Below are positions 1 to 8,101 of a DNA stretch of 64,000 bases, one piece after another. The number at the start of each line of letters is the position of its first letter. The stretch's first letter is position 1. This DNA is from Spirochaetae bacterium HGW-Spirochaetae-1 (GTDB lineage: Bacteria; Spirochaetota; UBA4802; UBA5550), in NCBI GenBank assembly GCA_002839375.1, contig PGXY01000009.1:128080-192079 (forward strand), in the 5' to 3' direction. The position numbers and the translations under genes are program-made. The notes under the pieces are model-generated. The model saw only the letters and a list, made by a program, of their open reading frames with translations. It did no database searches and had not been told where the DNA came from.

Positions 1-90
1 ATATAGTATATTTGTTCAGGAAAATGAGTGAGTACTCGTTTTAGTAGATCGAATGTGTGCGGCGGGGAAAGTCATATAGGGTCGGGCGGT

Positions 91-127
91 TGTTGTTGGG
101 TCGGGTTTCAAACCCGACCCAACAACA
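91..127. repeat. Long perfect inverted repeat (hairpin)
   Basis: Two 18-base arms (91-108 and 110-127) are exact reverse complements around a single central C. GC-rich flanks (GGGCGG before, CCGCC after) could extend the stem imperfectly. It lies downstream of the stop of the minus-strand gene ending at 164, so it could end that transcript, but no T-run follows on that strand. It could instead be one copy of a dispersed palindromic repeat; no other copy was seen in this window. Bases 1-90 show no supported gene. Confidence 0.6.
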
Positions 128-163
128 CAACCAGCCGCCTATTTCCTGAATATGTAGTAAAAA

Positions 164-826
164 TTATTCCTTATCCGGTCCTACCCATGGTGTTGTGTCA
201 CCATAGAGAATGAAGGGTGCCGGGTTGATGGCGCCGCCACCGGCGGCCATATGGCCCATGCAGATAAAAAGCCGGTCATTTATCTTCCGCACTTCGTCGT
301 GCATGGATTTTACCAGGCCGCCGTTATAGGGGCTGTAATCCAGGTGAAAGGAATCGCGGTCGTCCATGGTGGATTTGCCTACCCAGTTGTTCATCTTTCG
401 CGTGCGGGCGATCCGTGTGGTGCCGTCGCTGTTTTTTACTGTAAAAAGATTGTATCCCCATCCTTTGTCTTTTTCAAAAGGAAAGAAGGCCTTACCTTCC
501 CAGTGTCCGGGGCCGAAAAAATGATGGGTGAAGTAGTCGGCACTGGCTGCCATGACGCCGACAGAAATGGTTTTTGCTTTATATTCTCCCTTCATCGTGC
601 CGAAGGCCGGAGCCGGGGCCGCGTAGAAGAGCTGCATGACTTCCGATTTGGAAAGTTTTTCGATATCGGCCGGTGTGGCCTTTTCAGCCGAAACGCCCAG
701 TATCTGATCAACAGTGCGACCATCCCATCCGCCAATTCCGTTCTGAAGAATGTTTACGCCCGTAACGAGCACGTTCAATCCCACAATGACGCCGATTACT
801 ATAAGTATTTTTTTAAGTTTACTCAT
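164..826 (-). CDS. Membrane-anchored hypothetical protein
   Basis: This encodes 220 residues. Residues about 5-27 form one hydrophobic segment after a short Lys-rich N terminus, so the protein is probably an inner-membrane-anchored or exported protein with the rest outside the cytoplasm. The soluble part has a GHWEGK segment, a following NLFTV segment and a C-terminal stretch rich in Gly and Pro. This loosely recalls GXWXG/DUF4334-type small beta proteins, but that is a guess. A GGAGA ribosome binding site lies 8 bases before the ATG. It follows the short-chain dehydrogenase by 18 bases and the MarR gene beyond it, so the three are probably co-transcribed. Function is unknown. Confidence 0.7.
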   Translation of the reverse strand: MSKLKKILIVIGVIVGLNVLVTGVNILQNGIGGWDGRTVDQILGVSAEKATPADIEKLSKSEVMQLFYAAPAPAFGTMKGEYKAKTISVGVMAASADYFTHHFFGPGHWEGKAFFPFEKDKGWGYNLFTVKNSDGTTRIARTRKMNNWVGKSTMDDRDSFHLDYSPYNGGLVKSMHDEVRKINDRLFICMGHMAAGGGAINPAPFILYGDTTPWVGPDKE

Positions 827-844
827 TTTGAATTTCTCCTTTAT

Positions 845-1654
845 TTATTTTCTTCCCGTCCAGGTGTCATTGGCATCCCACATGCCCAGGGTCTTGTTCA
901 GCCAGTCCATGGCTTTGATGGGCAGGAGCACCTTGGTCAGGGGAGTGACGATGCCTACGGGAATGGCCGGCACTGCCACCATGGCCTTGTTCTTTTTAAT
1001 GGCCTTGAGTACTTTTTTGGTCACGCCTTCAGTTGTTAGCATGGAGGTTCCTGTTACCATCTGCGATCCCTGGAACATGCCCGTGTTGACTGTATTGGGG
1101 CACACCACGGTAACGCCGATATTATACTTCAATTTTTTCATCTCCTGGCGCAGGGCGTCGGTAAATCCGATGACACCGAACTTGCTGGCACAGTAGGCCG
1201 ATATCCATGGAATGGCCAGTATCCCGCCGGCTGAGGCAAAATTGACGATATGTCCTTCACTGTGTTTTTTTATCGCCGGAAGAAATGCCTTGGTGGTCCA
1301 GAATTGCGAGGTGAGGTTGATGTTAATAATTTTTTCAACGGTTTCGTCATCCATTTCTTCAACGGAACCGGCGCGGACGATGCCGGCATTATTTACCAGG
1401 ATGGCGGGCGCGCCAAGGGCCTTTTCTATCCTGGCTGCCAGGGCGTATACGGCTTTTCGGTCCGATATGTCGCATACAAATGCGCTGCATGGTCCCAGTT
1501 TGTTCAATTCGGCGGCGGTCTCGTTCAACGCTTTCTCGTTGACGTCAACGAGGGCCACGGTGCATCCTTCTTTGAGAAGGGATGTGGCAAGACTTTTACC
1601 CATCCCCATGGCGGCTCCCGTAACAACGGCAGTTTTTCCTTTCAAGTCCTTCAT
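845..1654 (-). CDS. Short-chain dehydrogenase/reductase (SDR)
   Basis: A 269-residue classical SDR, an NAD(P)-dependent oxidoreductase of alcohols, ketones or lipid-like carbonyls. Visible motifs are the Rossmann glycine motif TGxxxGxG at residues 12-19, NNAG at 88-91, catalytic Asn113, Ser141 and the Tyr154-x-x-x-Lys158 pair. Asp37 at the end of the second strand suggests a preference for NAD(H). The hydrophobic C-terminal third resembles lipid- or retinol-type SDRs that touch membranes. A strong AAGGAGGAG precedes the ATG. It sits between the marR gene (64 bases upstream on the same strand) and the membrane-anchored protein, which suggests an inducible operon. The substrate cannot be told from sequence. 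Confidence 0.92.
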   Translation of the reverse strand: MKDLKGKTAVVTGAAMGMGKSLATSLLKEGCTVALVDVNEKALNETAAELNKLGPCSAFVCDISDRKAVYALAARIEKALGAPAILVNNAGIVRAGSVEEMDDETVEKIININLTSQFWTTKAFLPAIKKHSEGHIVNFASAGGILAIPWISAYCASKFGVIGFTDALRQEMKKLKYNIGVTVVCPNTVNTGMFQGSQMVTGTSMLTTEGVTKKVLKAIKKNKAMVAVPAIPVGIVTPLTKVLLPIKAMDWLNKTLGMWDANDTWTGRK

Positions 1655-1718
1655 ATAACTCCTCCTTATATTTGTTCCCGGTTAGGCAGGACTTAAAAGT
1701 TCCGTCGTCTCCGGGGTT

Positions 1719-2159
1719 TTATTCGGTCGGCGTCTTCAGTATTTCCGGCATGGATGCGGCTGTTTTAACAAAGGCGCGGATATCGCTCAGCTTTGTCTTT
1801 TCCAGGTTTTCCATGATGACTCTGTAAGTGTGATCTTCCACTTCCTTTACGATTTTTTCCCCCTTTGCCTTAAGGAGGACGCGGATATTTCGTTTGTCCT
1901 CGGGGTCTTTTTTCCGGCCCAGGTAGCTCTTTTTTTCCAGGCGGTCGATGACCCTCGTGGCCGTGCTGATGGGGATATTCATTTCCATGGCAATGTCACC
2001 CATTCGGCACGGGGAATGGGTACGGAGATACTGGAGAAGATAGATATCCATGAAGGAAAGGCCGAATATACGTTCTTTTGCCATCTCAAACTGGTAGATG
2101 GCTCTCAGTGAATCGAAAAGAACACGATCAATTTTTTCTCTCGGGATGTCCTGAAGCAT
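1719..2159 (-). CDS. MarR-family transcriptional regulator
   Basis: A 146-residue MarR protein, a dimeric winged-helix DNA-binding regulator that usually represses its own operon and responds to small phenolic or lipophilic ligands. The winged helix spans about residues 50-105, with recognition helix ISTATRVIDRLE and the conserved wing sequence DPEDKRNIRV. The ATG at 2159 is chosen because AGGAGA lies five bases upstream. An earlier in-frame ATG at 2198 has no such site and overlaps the probable promoter. It is the first gene of a likely marR-SDR-membrane protein operon and is its likely autoregulator (inference from position). Confidence 0.9.
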   Translation of the reverse strand: MLQDIPREKIDRVLFDSLRAIYQFEMAKERIFGLSFMDIYLLQYLRTHSPCRMGDIAMEMNIPISTATRVIDRLEKKSYLGRKKDPEDKRNIRVLLKAKGEKIVKEVEDHTYRVIMENLEKTKLSDIRAFVKTAASMPEILKTPTE

Positions 2160-2176
2160 TGTTGTCTCCTGTTGAT

Positions 2177-2205
2177 AAAGTAATGATATTATTTCCAAAA
2201 TGCAA
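2177..2205 (-). promoter_or_regulatory. Candidate sigma70 promoter of the marR operon
   Basis: On the minus strand TTGCAT (2205-2200) and TACTTT (2182-2177) are separated by 17 bases, 17 bases before the marR start codon. Farther upstream an inverted repeat CCGGAAT-N9-ATTCCGG (2226-2248) could be an operator or the terminator of the diguanylate cyclase gene that ends at 2353. The call rests on consensus matching only. Confidence 0.4.
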
Positions 2206-2352
2206 GTAATATTTTTATAAAATTACCGGAATGCAAATAAAATTCCGGCAAATATCCATATTCTCCGGCGGAACGGATATGAAAAGCACTTTTTAATACT
2301 CTTTGTTAATCAGAGCCGGATGGATTGCGGGAAAAGCCGATATCATAATTTG

Positions 2353-3126
2353 TTATTTTCGGGAGTATTGATCCCGGATCGCCGCATATTCTTTTTCCCG
2401 GGACGGATCATGCAGGCAGTACCGGTTTTTGCCGAGGTATTTAGCTTCATACAGGGCATCATCGGCCTCTTGCTGCATTTTTTTAAAAAGAGCGACGGTT
2501 CCTGTTGATTCGATGACCTTGGATCCGGTAAAGTTGTAAACGGCGCTGGATATGCCGGCACTTACCGTGACACCCAGGGATTCTGCATTGTACTCCACTG
2601 TGGCGTTCCTGATTTCCCTGAATACCCTTTCAAGATAGAGCAGGGTGCCGTCCATGGAGGTCGAAGGCAGGATAACATCAAATTCTTCACCGCCGAACCT
2701 GATGACATAATCTGTAGGCCGCGAATTGTTCCTTATAATATCCGCTATGGCAATGAGGACCTGGTCTCCCACTTCATGGCCGTATTTATTGTTGAAAAGC
2801 GAGAAATCGTCGATATCAAAGCGGACCAGCGATACATTATAATCAATCGAATCGGTCCCGTAATATATCCTCGATGCCGTCTTAATAATATCGGTGAGGT
2901 AATCCTGGCGGTATTTAAGAAGATTGGTCTTTTCGTCAATATTGATCTTCTGTTCCAGGAGCTTATACTTGTTGAGCAGGGAAAAATAATCCAGCTCGGA
3001 TTTCCGGAGATTTTCCACGATTTCATCGGTGACAGCATCATGCACCAGGAGGTGCGTGAGAATTGCCACGTTTCTCAATTGAAAATCATTCAGCAGGCCG
3101 TTATCGTCTCTTTTATCAGTTGTCAT
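2353..3126 (-). CDS. Diguanylate cyclase (GGDEF domain)
   Basis: This 257-residue protein should make cyclic di-GMP from two GTP. The GGDEF domain occupies about residues 95-245. The active-site signature is the permitted variant GGEEF (145-149), with metal-binding Asp104 in FDIDDF. An RPTD motif (136-139), five residues before the signature, matches the inhibitory I-site, so feedback inhibition by product is likely. Residues 1-90 are helical, without membrane segments or a known sensor domain, so the protein is probably cytosolic. No good ribosome binding site precedes the ATG. An HD-GYP protein that could degrade the same messenger lies about 3.5 kb away. Confidence 0.9.
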   Translation of the reverse strand: MTTDKRDDNGLLNDFQLRNVAILTHLLVHDAVTDEIVENLRKSELDYFSLLNKYKLLEQKINIDEKTNLLKYRQDYLTDIIKTASRIYYGTDSIDYNVSLVRFDIDDFSLFNNKYGHEVGDQVLIAIADIIRNNSRPTDYVIRFGGEEFDVILPSTSMDGTLLYLERVFREIRNATVEYNAESLGVTVSAGISSAVYNFTGSKVIESTGTVALFKKMQQEADDALYEAKYLGKNRYCLHDPSREKEYAAIRDQYSRK

Positions 3127-3382
3127 TGTTTGTAAATGTATTTTTTTGTATTGTGTACTTCTGTTTCATATTTTCGTCAGAAAGAAAGTAAATGGTCAGT
3201 TTTTTTTGGTGTAAAAGCCTTATTTGTATAATTTCTTACATCCACCGGGATTGCCTCGTCGGGACAATGAAATTTTTTCTTGCCATATCATACATCATGC
3301 TATACATGTTCAGGACTTGTCGGCAGGAGGATTCCTGTTTCGCTTTTTGCAGCAGCCCCTGATGAGGAATATTGTTGGAAGT

Positions 3383-4393
3383 ATGAAACTATTTTTTTAT
3401 ATCAGAAAAACAACGATTATATGGATCGTGGTCATGGTCCTGTCTTCACCTGTCGCCCTGTTTGCTCTGCATCAATCTCCGATGAATACTGCCGGGGATA
3501 ACGATACAAAGGGAGACCTTTCCGTTGAAATCGCTGTAATGACCGGTATGTCATACGGTGAGCTGGGAGAGTATGTATTTACTTCGACAAAAAAACTGAG
3601 TGAGCTCAACTGGGATGTAAAGCCCGTATTTACCGCCGGGTTGTCTCTTGGTGCTGTTTATAAAGACCGGTTTACCCTGGGATTCGCCTGGCAGAGCGGG
3701 TATACGCGTAATTCCGGTATCATGGAGGATTCAGACTGGCAGGCCAGTGATCCCTCTATTAAGACCAACTATTCACGGTCCGAAGCTTTCACTGATGCGT
3801 TCCACGAGACCGATCTGAACGCCGGAGTTGTTTTTAAAATTGATGATATATTTTTTCTTTCATTCCATACGGGCTACCAGTTTAAATATTTTCAGATGGT
3901 GGCCCGGAACGGATACCTGCAGTATGATCCCTTGCCCTATGATGCGCCATATACAACCGGAAGCAAGGTGCCCATGTATGGCATGGTGATGCGGTACCGG
4001 CAGGCCTGGCACATACCTTATATGTCCCTGGACGGAAAAGTAAATCTCTTCGACGGGTGGAGCCTGTTTGTCTCTCTTGCCTACAGCCCAGCCGTATTCT
4101 GCCGGGCTCTGGACAACCATCTTCTGCTCGATGATGATTATTATGATTCCATGAACTGGGGGCAATACCTATCAGTTCAGGCAGGCATAACCTGGAAGTT
4201 GAACGCATATTTGTCTCTGTCCATGGCCGTACAGTATGAGTATATACCCATATTCAAGGGTCAGAGCACCAGGGTGGACACGGATACAGGTAATTCTACC
4301 TTCCTGGGATATGATGTGGCCGGGGCCTCCTTCTCGATGGTCCAAATCCATGCTGCTGCAATTGTTCCCTTTCGGTTCCTCGACTGGCATTAA
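3383..4393 (+). CDS. Omptin-like outer membrane aspartyl protease
   Basis: From the ATG at 3383 the protein has 336 residues: an N-terminal hydrophobic signal (about 5-29), then alternating aromatic strands typical of a beta-barrel. Segments match the omptin family (OmpT/Pla): KLSELNWD near residue 71, MEDSDW at 114-119, and RALDNH at 241-246. By alignment from memory, Asp116 and Asp118 correspond to OmpT Asp83 and Asp85, and Asp244 and His246 to the Asp210-His212 pair, so all four catalytic residues appear present. Omptins cleave peptides at basic residues on the cell surface and need lipopolysaccharide for activity. An alternative start at 3362 adds seven residues; neither has a clear ribosome site. 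The gene stands alone. Confidence 0.72.
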   Translation: MKLFFYIRKTTIIWIVVMVLSSPVALFALHQSPMNTAGDNDTKGDLSVEIAVMTGMSYGELGEYVFTSTKKLSELNWDVKPVFTAGLSLGAVYKDRFTLGFAWQSGYTRNSGIMEDSDWQASDPSIKTNYSRSEAFTDAFHETDLNAGVVFKIDDIFFLSFHTGYQFKYFQMVARNGYLQYDPLPYDAPYTTGSKVPMYGMVMRYRQAWHIPYMSLDGKVNLFDGWSLFVSLAYSPAVFCRALDNHLLLDDDYYDSMNWGQYLSVQAGITWKLNAYLSLSMAVQYEYIPIFKGQSTRVDTDTGNSTFLGYDVAGASFSMVQIHAAAIVPFRFLDWH

Positions 4394-4552
4394 GGCGCCC
4401 TTTGGCCGGGCAGGGTGACATTTTAAGAAAAAAATCAGGAAATATTCTTGCTCTATGGGCGTTTTTGTCATAGACTATAGATGCTGCTGTTTATGGCATT
4501 GGCGGTATTCAGCTTTTTCTCTGTACCGTTTGCTCTTTGTGAGGTGTTTCGC

Positions 4553-4930
4553 ATGGGTAATGAGACTGTTCATGTTATCATCATTGATGACGAGGATATG
4601 GTTCGTATCAATCTTGCCGATTTTCTCGAGGATGAGGGCTATGTCGTATCCCATGTGAAGAGCGGTGAGGAAGGCCTGGAGTTGATAAAGAAACAAGCCT
4701 ATAATGTGGCCATCGTGGATATGAGGCTGCCGGGCATCGACGGCAATACCTTTATCCTGAAGGCCTGCGCCGTGCAGCCGGCCCTGAAATATCTCATCCA
4801 TACCGGTTCTGCCGATTATACCCTTCCTGAAGAACTGAAAATGCTGGGTATCTGCCCGGCAAGCATTCTGTATAAACCGGTACAGGACATGGATATTATC
4901 AAGGCCGGCGTGGTGAATCTCCTGCGGTGA
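4553..4930 (+). CDS. Single-domain response regulator (receiver)
   Basis: A 125-residue stand-alone CheY-like receiver. The acidic pocket is IIDDED (residues 10-15), the phospho-accepting Asp is 56 in VAIVDMRLPGID, and the conserved Lys lies in LYKPVQD near the C terminus. No output domain is present, so it acts through protein contacts or as a phosphorelay intermediate. The ATG at 4553 is chosen because GAGGTG lies seven bases upstream; an earlier in-frame ATG at 4481 would add an unlikely hydrophobic leader. It is followed after 10 bases by a receiver-PAS-kinase gene, suggesting one transcript and a shared phosphorelay. Confidence 0.87.
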   Translation: MGNETVHVIIIDDEDMVRINLADFLEDEGYVVSHVKSGEEGLELIKKQAYNVAIVDMRLPGIDGNTFILKACAVQPALKYLIHTGSADYTLPEELKMLGICPASILYKPVQDMDIIKAGVVNLLR

Positions 4931-4940
4931 TGACGGCGCC

Positions 4941-6497
4941 ATGGAAAAGAAGACTTTCACCATACTCTGCATCGACGACGAACTGCTGATCCTGGAAATC
5001 ATCTCCGATTATCTTTCCGATATGGGCTATAATGTGCTGAAGGCCGCGAACGGTCGTGAAGGCCTTGCACTGTTTCGCGAGCATCATCCCCATGCCGTGC
5101 TTGTGGATCTCCGTATGCCCCAGGTTGACGGGCTGGAGGTCCTTGCCCGCGTAACGGAGCTGTCACCGGAAACGCCCGTGGTGGTCGTGTCCGGCACGGG
5201 GAATATCCGTGATGTCATTGAAGCCCTGAGGACCGGAGCATGGGACTACATCATGAAACCCATTGAGGACATGAGGATGCTGGCCCTGGCAGTGGAAAAA
5301 TCCCTGGAACGCTCGCGACTCATCAGGGAAAACCGCTTGTACCGGGAGAACCTGGAAGAACTTGTGCTTAAACGGACCCGGGAGCTCCGGGAAAGCGAGG
5401 AACGGTTCCGGCGTATCGCCGAGAACGCCAGGGATATCATTGCACGCCTGTCCATCCCCGATACACGGTTTGAATATATCAGTCCCGCTGTGTCGGCTAT
5501 CTTCGGATATGATCCGAATGATTTTTACGAGGATGCCTCTCTTTTTATAAGAATAGTCTCGGAAGAATCAAAGGAACTCATGCAGGAACTTTGGTCCGGC
5601 GTGCAGAAGGGATTGATTCCGCCCGTTATAGAATACCAGGTCCTTCACTCATCGGGAACGTCCCGGTGGATATATCAGAGAAACGTCCTCCTCAAGGACG
5701 ATGCCGGCATCCCCCTCGCCCTGGAATGCATTGCCAGCGATATCAGCGAACGCAAAAACGCCGAGACCATTCGGGAAGAGCTTATCCGGGACCTGGAGAA
5801 TAAGAATGCCGAGCTGGAACGTTTCACCTATACGGTTTCACATGACCTGCGCAGTCCCCTTGTTACCATTAAGGGATTCATCGGTATGCTGAACGAAGAT
5901 ATAAAAACCGGCCATTTCGATAATGTGGAGGCCGATATTGGCCGCATATCGGGCGCCGCGGATAAGATGAATATCCTTCTCAGCGATCTGCTGGAGCTTT
6001 CACGCATCGGCAGGGTGGTGGGCGTCAGGGAAACCATTTCCTCGGCGAAACTGGCCGGGGAAGCGGCAGAGCTTCTCCATGGCAGACTCCAGGAGAGGGG
6101 AGTCAGGCTGATCATTGATGATAACATGCCGGACCTGACTGGAGATATCCCGCGCCTCCGGGAAATTTTCCAGAACCTGCTGGAGAACGCCGTCAAGTTT
6201 ATGGGGGACCGGGAAGATCCGCTGATCCAGGTGGGCGCTGTCATGAAGGACGGCCAGCCCGTCATTTTCGTCAGAGACAATGGAGTGGGCATCCAGGGCG
6301 AGTATCATGAGAAGATTTTCGGACTTTTTAACAAGCTGGATCAGAAAGCCGAAGGCACCGGAGTGGGTCTGGCCCTGGTTAAACGTATCATCGAGGTTCA
6401 TGGTGGAAAAATCTGGCTTGATTCCATGGGGTTGGGGCAGGGAGCCACTTTTTATTTCACCATTCACGGGGAAAAAGTTCCGGAGAAAAGAGAATAA
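4941..6497 (+). CDS. Receiver-PAS-histidine kinase hybrid
   Basis: A 518-residue cytosolic signalling protein with an N-terminal receiver (1-125, phospho-acceptor Asp56), a coiled linker, one PAS sensor domain (about 150-275), a HisKA dimerisation domain with phospho-accepting His301 in TVSHDLRSPL, and a HATPase domain (about 390-512) with N box LLENAVKF, DNGVGI and GTGVGL motifs. No membrane segment is seen. The receiver-first order suggests that an upstream kinase sets the activity of this one. Its receiver and linker are very similar to those of the HD-GYP protein that follows, which points to duplication. A terminator hairpin lies 12 bases after the stop. Confidence 0.92.
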   Translation: MEKKTFTILCIDDELLILEIISDYLSDMGYNVLKAANGREGLALFREHHPHAVLVDLRMPQVDGLEVLARVTELSPETPVVVVSGTGNIRDVIEALRTGAWDYIMKPIEDMRMLALAVEKSLERSRLIRENRLYRENLEELVLKRTRELRESEERFRRIAENARDIIARLSIPDTRFEYISPAVSAIFGYDPNDFYEDASLFIRIVSEESKELMQELWSGVQKGLIPPVIEYQVLHSSGTSRWIYQRNVLLKDDAGIPLALECIASDISERKNAETIREELIRDLENKNAELERFTYTVSHDLRSPLVTIKGFIGMLNEDIKTGHFDNVEADIGRISGAADKMNILLSDLLELSRIGRVVGVRETISSAKLAGEAAELLHGRLQERGVRLIIDDNMPDLTGDIPRLREIFQNLLENAVKFMGDREDPLIQVGAVMKDGQPVIFVRDNGVGIQGEYHEKIFGLFNKLDQKAEGTGVGLALVKRIIEVHGGKIWLDSMGLGQGATFYFTIHGEKVPEKRE

Positions 6498-6509
6498 ATA
6501 CGGTAAGGA

Positions 6510-6541
6510 CCCTTGTCAAAACATGACAAGGGCTTTATCTT
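6510..6541 (+). terminator. Rho-independent terminator after the kinase gene
   Basis: CCCTTGTCA (6510-6518) pairs perfectly with TGACAAGGG (6524-6532) around loop AAACA, followed by CTTTATCTT. It lies between the receiver-PAS-kinase gene and the receiver-HD-GYP gene, so the latter may be partly uncoupled from the genes upstream. Confidence 0.7.
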
Positions 6542-6581
6542 ATCAATAAGGGTGAATGCAGGCAGGTGCTGTTTGAATATT

Positions 6582-7664
6582 ATGAATGAAACTATGAAAA
6601 AAATACTCTGTGTCGACGATGAGGAACTCATACGCCAGGTTGTGGGTGATTATCTCGAAGACGCGGGATACCAGGTGGAGCGCGCGGCCAACGGGAGAGA
6701 GGCATTGCAGATATTCCATGAGTGGAAACCCGACCTGATTCTTCTTGATCTGCGGATGCCTGAAATGGATGGCAAGGAAGTTCTGGCCGAGATACGCAAG
6801 GTATCCAATGAGATACCGGTTATCGTCATTTCCGGAACGGGCTATATCAAGGATGTGATCGAAACCCTGCACCTGGGCGCCTGGGATTATATCACGAAAC
6901 CCGTGGAGGACATGGCCATTATTGATTATGCCGTGCAGAAGGCCCTGGACCGTCTCAGGATGATTGAAGAGAACCGTCGCTATAAACAGGACCTGGAAGA
7001 ACTGGTGGGGCGGCGTACCACGGAACTCAAGGTGGCCAATACACGCCTTGTCAATATTTTGCAGGAAATCGTCCATTCCCTTTCAATTGCCACGGAGAAG
7101 CGCGATCCATACACGGCGGGGCACCAGGAGAGGGTTTCCCTGCTCGCTGCCGCAATAGCCACGGAGATGGGACTGGACCGCGAACAGATCAGCGCCATCC
7201 GTATTGCCGGTCTTCTGCACGACGTGGGGAAGATATATGTACCCCAGGAATTTCTTTCCAAGCCGACGCGTTTAGAGCCCCATGAAATGGAGGTGGTGAA
7301 GAAGCACAGCGAGGTAGGATATGAAATAATGAAAAACATTTCATTTCCCTGGCCCATCGCGGAAATCGCCCTGCAGCATCATGAGCGCCTTGACGGGAGC
7401 GGATATCCCCGCGGCCTGAAAGGAGACGATATCCTGATCGAATCCAAGATAATAGCGACGGCCGATGTGGTTGAGGCCATGTCATCGCACAGGCCTTACC
7501 GGCCGGCCATGGGTATCGAAGTGGCCCTGGCTGAGATAGTCAACAACCGGGGATTGAAATTTCAGCCTGAATGCGTGGATTCCTGTATAAAAGTGTTAAA
7601 ACGTCTGGACGGTAAAATCGAGGCAATCAAGGATTTCTATGAGGATTTTCTCAGGAGTATGTAA
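6582..7664 (+). CDS. Receiver-HD-GYP protein, probable c-di-GMP phosphodiesterase
   Basis: A 360-residue response regulator with a receiver (1-125, phospho-acceptor Asp56), a helical linker (about 126-165) and an HD-GYP domain (about 165-345). HD residues 213-214 (LLHDVGK) and the HHERLDGSGYP signature at 266-276 are intact. HD-GYP enzymes hydrolyse cyclic di-GMP to pGpG or GMP, so phosphorylation of the receiver probably sets this activity. The start at ATG 6582 is uncertain (an alternative is 6594); the only ribosome site, GCAGGTG, is rather far upstream. Together with the diguanylate cyclase at 2353-3126 it gives the neighbourhood both a maker and a breaker of the messenger. Confidence 0.92.
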   Translation: MNETMKKILCVDDEELIRQVVGDYLEDAGYQVERAANGREALQIFHEWKPDLILLDLRMPEMDGKEVLAEIRKVSNEIPVIVISGTGYIKDVIETLHLGAWDYITKPVEDMAIIDYAVQKALDRLRMIEENRRYKQDLEELVGRRTTELKVANTRLVNILQEIVHSLSIATEKRDPYTAGHQERVSLLAAAIATEMGLDREQISAIRIAGLLHDVGKIYVPQEFLSKPTRLEPHEMEVVKKHSEVGYEIMKNISFPWPIAEIALQHHERLDGSGYPRGLKGDDILIESKIIATADVVEAMSSHRPYRPAMGIEVALAEIVNNRGLKFQPECVDSCIKVLKRLDGKIEAIKDFYEDFLRSM

Positions 7665-7758
7665 AAGATATTCAATATTTTCCAGGGTAATGCCGACTTA
7701 AAAAATAGGTCAAGAAATCCTGTTCAAGGAGGAATGGGAGACCACACGGAGGTTTTTT

Positions 7759-7923
7759 ATGGATAATCTCATGAAAATGGAGGATCGTGAGATAAGACCT
7801 GCTCAACTCAAAGGAAATTCCAACAAAATTCGCGAATATCGTGAACGAATTTCCGATGAAGCATATCTGGATCACGCAATTAACAAAATCGCAACAGATT
7901 TATCTCATTATCTGACCCGGTAG
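7759..7923 (+). CDS. Small hypothetical protein, 54 residues
   Basis: A short ORF, ATG 7759 to TAG 7921-7923, preceded by GGAGG six bases before the start, which is among the best ribosome sites in this stretch. The product is charged and helical, without Cys or membrane segments. Its second half (from NKIREYRERISDEAY to the C terminus) faintly recalls the C-terminal half of the anti-sigma factor FlgM, but the match is too weak to name it. It lies 94 bases after the HD-GYP gene and just before a hairpin-rich spacer. Short length makes a spurious ORF possible, but the strong ribosome site and sensible composition favour a real gene. Confidence 0.55.
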   Translation: MDNLMKMEDREIRPAQLKGNSNKIREYRERISDEAYLDHAINKIATDLSHYLTR

Positions 7924-8016
7924 ACCTCTAGCTCTGGCTGCCCGGGAGGATATAACAGTCCTTTTCGGGAGGCAATGACAGCTGTGATGCGGTAATCACA
8001 GCAGAGAATCTCCAAA
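7924..8016 (+). other. Hairpin-rich spacer, candidate leader or small RNA
   Basis: Two stems can be drawn before the larger hairpin at 8017-8066. CCCG (7941-7944) with AGGA (7947-7950) can pair with TCCT (7959-7962) and CGGG (7966-7969). GCTGTGAT (7981-7988) pairs perfectly with ATCACAGC (7995-8002) around a six-base loop. No known riboswitch core was recognised. It could be the 3' end of the small ORF's transcript, a regulated leader of the permease gene at 8102, or a separate small RNA. Confidence 0.35.
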
Positions 8017-8066
8017 CAAGTGAATCAGTCCCTGCCCGGAAGCGGGGAGGGACTGATTTTCACTTG
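8017..8066 (+). terminator. Large hairpin, probable terminator
   Basis: A long stem joins CAAGTGAA (8017-8024) to TTTTCACTTG, with an inner stem CAGTCCCT paired to AGGGACTG and a further GC-rich part around loop GGAAGC. There is no T-run after the hairpin, so it is either a weak or rho-assisted terminator or part of a structured RNA. The permease gene starts 36 bases downstream. Confidence 0.45.
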
Positions 8067-8101
8067 ACCGCAAACCAATTCCGCTGCTAGGATTACAATA
8101 T

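Noticed and set aside
251-1039. Long plus-strand ORF opposite the first two genes
   Set aside because: Its frame is a mirror of strong minus-strand coding (SDR and membrane protein with ribosome sites); the product has no motifs.
8017-8066. 4.5S SRP RNA, because of the CCGGAAG sequence at the loop
   Set aside because: The surrounding SRP domain IV bases and asymmetric loop are missing; the loop is a plain GC hairpin end.
7924-8066. c-di-GMP riboswitch next to the HD-GYP gene
   Set aside because: The conserved GEMM core elements were not found in the spacer.
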